Part shown: positions 62,349 to 64,000 of the stretch, piece after piece | How positions within the stretch are numbered: position 1 is the stretch's first letter | How the letters are laid out: the number at the start of each line of letters is the position of its first letter | From: CALLPQ01 sp964392325 | GTDB taxonomy: Bacteria; Pseudomonadota; Alphaproteobacteria; Caulobacterales; Parvularculaceae | Length of the DNA: 64,000 nt | NCBI GenBank assembly: GCA_964392325.1 | Contig: CAYMPJ010000002.1 | Span: 152,526-216,525 of the forward strand | Direction: 5' to 3' | The notes under the pieces: model-generated | The model's input: the letters and a program-made list of their open reading frames with translations, nothing else | Database searches by the model: none | What the model was told of the DNA's origin: nothing | Translations under genes and position numbers: made by a program

Positions 62349-62438
62349 ATTATGCTCTTTCCGACGTATCAGATGCTGGACAAAATTGTTTATTCTGGAT
62401 AATATGATCGTAAATAAATTAAAAATGATTGTTTTACA

Positions 62439-62975
62439 ATGATAATTTATCAAAAAACACCTAATAACGCCCGAAAAATCGCGACGGTCAGTAAAATCGT
62501 GCGCTCGATTGGCTATTTGGGCGCCGCGCTTTTTCTGCTGACAGAGCTAACGGGGGGCATTTCGTTACAACTACACGGTAACGCCCCTTCCACCTTCGAG
62601 ATCGGTGTTGATGAACGAAGCTGGAGTGAAAGGCTTGCCCGCCTGCCGTTTCAAATCTGTGTGGTCGCCGGATTTTACTGGCTGATCCGTTTGTTCGGAT
62701 ATTTCAAGAAAGGAGAAATTTTCACCGAACGAACCGCCGGCACTTTAAAATTATTGTCCTTATTCGTCGTTTTAATCGGCGTTAACCGCTTCCTACAGGG
62801 CGTCTATTCCGGCCTCATCGAGCTTGCTTTTACGAGCGGAGAAAACGTAAATTTTGATGTAGACATATTCGGTGTGGATTTACTAATTATAGGCTTTGGA
62901 TTGCTTCTCTATGCGTTTAGTCTCGTTCAATATGAAGCAAAAACACAAACCGACGATTTAAGGTTGATCTTTTGA
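62439..62975 (+). CDS. DUF2975 membrane protein
   Basis: A 178-residue protein with four membrane helices (about residues 21-40, 71-88, 103-122 and 146-166) and a periplasmic loop after the first. The layout and the ...FYWLIRLFGYFKKGEIFTE segment match DUF2975, usually paired with a small YozG-type regulator, as here: the next gene begins inside its last codon. The role is unknown. Confidence 0.82.
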   Translation: MIIYQKTPNNARKIATVSKIVRSIGYLGAALFLLTELTGGISLQLHGNAPSTFEIGVDERSWSERLARLPFQICVVAGFYWLIRLFGYFKKGEIFTERTAGTLKLLSLFVVLIGVNRFLQGVYSGLIELAFTSGENVNFDVDIFGVDLLIIGFGLLLYAFSLVQYEAKTQTDDLRLIF

Positions 62976-63223
62976 CTGGCGAACCAGAAATAATTGTCCG
63001 GCTTGATGTCATCCTCGCCCGCCGAAAAGTTAAGTCCAAAGAGTTAGCCCAACATATCGGGATAACGGAACAAAACCTTTCGATTATAAAACTCGGCAAA
63101 GCCAAAGGCATCCGGTTCAACACACTCGCGAAAATCTGCGATTTTCTGGATTGCCAACCAAGCGACATTCTGGAATGTGTCCACAGCGGAAAATTCTCCG
63201 ATCCCGAAAACAAGGGTGGTTGA
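62972..63223 (+). CDS. Small HTH regulator, YozG/Cro-CI type
   Basis: An 83-residue protein with one helix-turn-helix: LDVILARRKVKSKELAQHIG, then ITEQNLSIIKLGKAKGIRFN as recognition helix region, ending LDCQPSDILE. It starts with TTG at 62972 overlapping the DUF2975 stop (TTGA), so translation is coupled. In Firmicutes and others this pair (YoaS/YozG) is conserved; the regulated genes are unknown. Confidence 0.85.
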   Translation: MTGEPEIIVRLDVILARRKVKSKELAQHIGITEQNLSIIKLGKAKGIRFNTLAKICDFLDCQPSDILECVHSGKFSDPENKGG

Positions 63224-63377
63224 TAAACTGAAGTGCGGGGTGGGGTTTGTTTTGAAGGTATATGGATAGTTTTTAAAAGGCTGTCACTCAACGATTGCCT
63301 ATAACTTGGTATTACCGAAAATGATCAATTCACAATAAAACTCAGAATTTGCTTAAGTCCACTAATATACGCGAACC

Positions 63378-63947
63378 CTATCCACAGTCCAAACGAAAAC
63401 AGTGATAACAAGATATGAGAGCCGCAATATGTTGTTTAGCATCATCAGTGCAATCCACGTTGATAAAACCGTGCATTGTTGAGCAAGCAGATATTTCATC
63501 AACGCTAGAGTATTCTTGGTCTAAGTATAATTCTTCCATTAACTCACGAGATGAATTGAATAGTAATGCGTCAACCCCATGATTAAAAAGATCAAAATCA
63601 TTATCGTTTACGTGCCCACCAAAACCTACAGAATATGCACCTTTTAAGGTTTCACTTGCAGTCGTATATGCCCCCCTTTTATAGATTAAAACAAAATTCT
63701 TGTGACGAAATAATGTGAATGTAACAAATTGTTTGACTGACTTGTCGGCTTCAGCGTCAGGTCGATTTTTAAAAAAAAAACAAATATCGTCTAAAATTTC
63801 TTCAAAATTACTTTTATTAAACTCTTTAAATTCTCCATAAATTCTTTTTTCAAGTAATTTTCTCGGGGCAACCAAGACGTTTTCTTTTTTAACTATTTTA
63901 GTACGACGAACCCCGCAACCGCTCATTCGCGCTGGGTCAATGGTCAA
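63378..63947 (-). CDS. NUDIX-like hydrolase, probably shortened at the C-terminus
   Basis: About 189 residues in a low-GC gene. The central part has GGHVNDNDFDLFNHGVDALL and SSRELMEELYLD, which fit the REUxEExxU half of a NUDIX box after a GGH glycine turn. Residues 25-60 (ENVLVAPRKLLEK, EFKEF) match a group of MutT-like proteins of unclear substrate. In those relatives the sequence after GFIN-DD-T continues for 30-40 residues more than here, where it stops after YHCFRLDCG. It may be decayed by a frameshift. The start is uncertain (63947 or 63926). Confidence 0.65.
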   Translation of the reverse strand: MTIDPARMSGCGVRRTKIVKKENVLVAPRKLLEKRIYGEFKEFNKSNFEEILDDICFFFKNRPDAEADKSVKQFVTFTLFRHKNFVLIYKRGAYTTASETLKGAYSVGFGGHVNDNDFDLFNHGVDALLFNSSRELMEELYLDQEYSSVDEISACSTMHGFINVDCTDDAKQHIAALISCYHCFRLDCG

Positions 63948-64000
63948 TCAAGGTTGAATTTTCGCCCGCAGGACAAGGTTTTACAAGTTAGAATGGTGCG

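Noticed and set aside
1..64000. tRNA, rRNA or riboswitch genes
   Set aside because: I looked through the intergenic stretches and saw no tRNA-like arms, rRNA sequence or recognisable riboswitch core; a covariance-model scan would be needed to exclude small RNAs.

Overview
This window is a stretch of chromosome from a moderate-GC, probably aquatic, alphaproteobacterium. Evidence for that group is the gene content and order: DUF2066–purM–purN, the iscR–cysteine desulfurase–sufB–sufC–sufD–sufS–sufT–sufA iron-sulfur gene set preceded by a divergent alpha/beta hydrolase, a DivL-like PAS histidine kinase, ccmI, and monomer-type genes such as icd and nuoG with alphaproteobacterial features. By eye the base composition is a little under 50% GC; a Hyphomonadaceae/Maricaulales-like bacterium would fit, but this is inference. 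There is one 100-N assembly gap (52788-52887) inside a heptamer repeat, so the sequence is a scaffold.

Layout. 1-2.9 kb: partial DUF2066 gene divergent from purine genes purM-purN. 2.9-7.1 kb: TipAS-type MerR regulator with its own operator, a secreted DUF2807 protein with a histidine-rich linker, and a solitary nuoG. 7.2-12.4 kb: methyltransferase, ribosomal rpmI-rplT, exported amidohydrolase, DUF423, ccmI, DUF1287. 12.5-20.9 kb: trhO-GST pair, the galK-ubiX-nupC unit, SDR, lipid-anchored hydrolase, ArsC-like protein, trmJ. 21-27 kb: icd, two unknown AT-rich genes, recQ, nnr. 27.2-32 kb: fatty-acid synthesis (fabD, fabG, acpP, fabF), headed by an HCCA-isomerase-like gene and ending with an SMR exporter. 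32.1-35.3 kb: nitrogen control (glnB-glnA) and an epimerase.

35.3-47.1 kb: the SUF iron-sulfur locus, all on the minus strand. Its normal gene order is kept, but about 3.9 kb is inserted between sufB and sufC. The insert carries an exported RidA-like protein, three tandem small envelope proteins that share an exact CP[DE]G...C spacing (C-x19-C), a beta-carbonic anhydrase and a SulP anion transporter. A REP-like palindrome sits at the sufB-side border and another dispersed repeat lies just upstream of DUF1330-sufB. This is the most novel part of the window; the three paralogous small proteins are the best candidate for an undescribed family.

47.4-64 kb: alpha/beta hydrolase, a large PAS histidine kinase with a histone-H1-like basic tail, TPR protein, hybrid histidine kinase whose last codons run into the heptamer repeat, uvrB, DUF481 outer-membrane protein behind a perfect inverted repeat, a glycine-rich mini-protein, another hydrolase, an M61-like lipoprotein peptidase, a DUF2975/YozG-type pair, and a C-terminally shortened NUDIX-like gene at the right edge. 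I saw no rRNA or tRNA gene, CRISPR array, prophage or intact insertion sequence.
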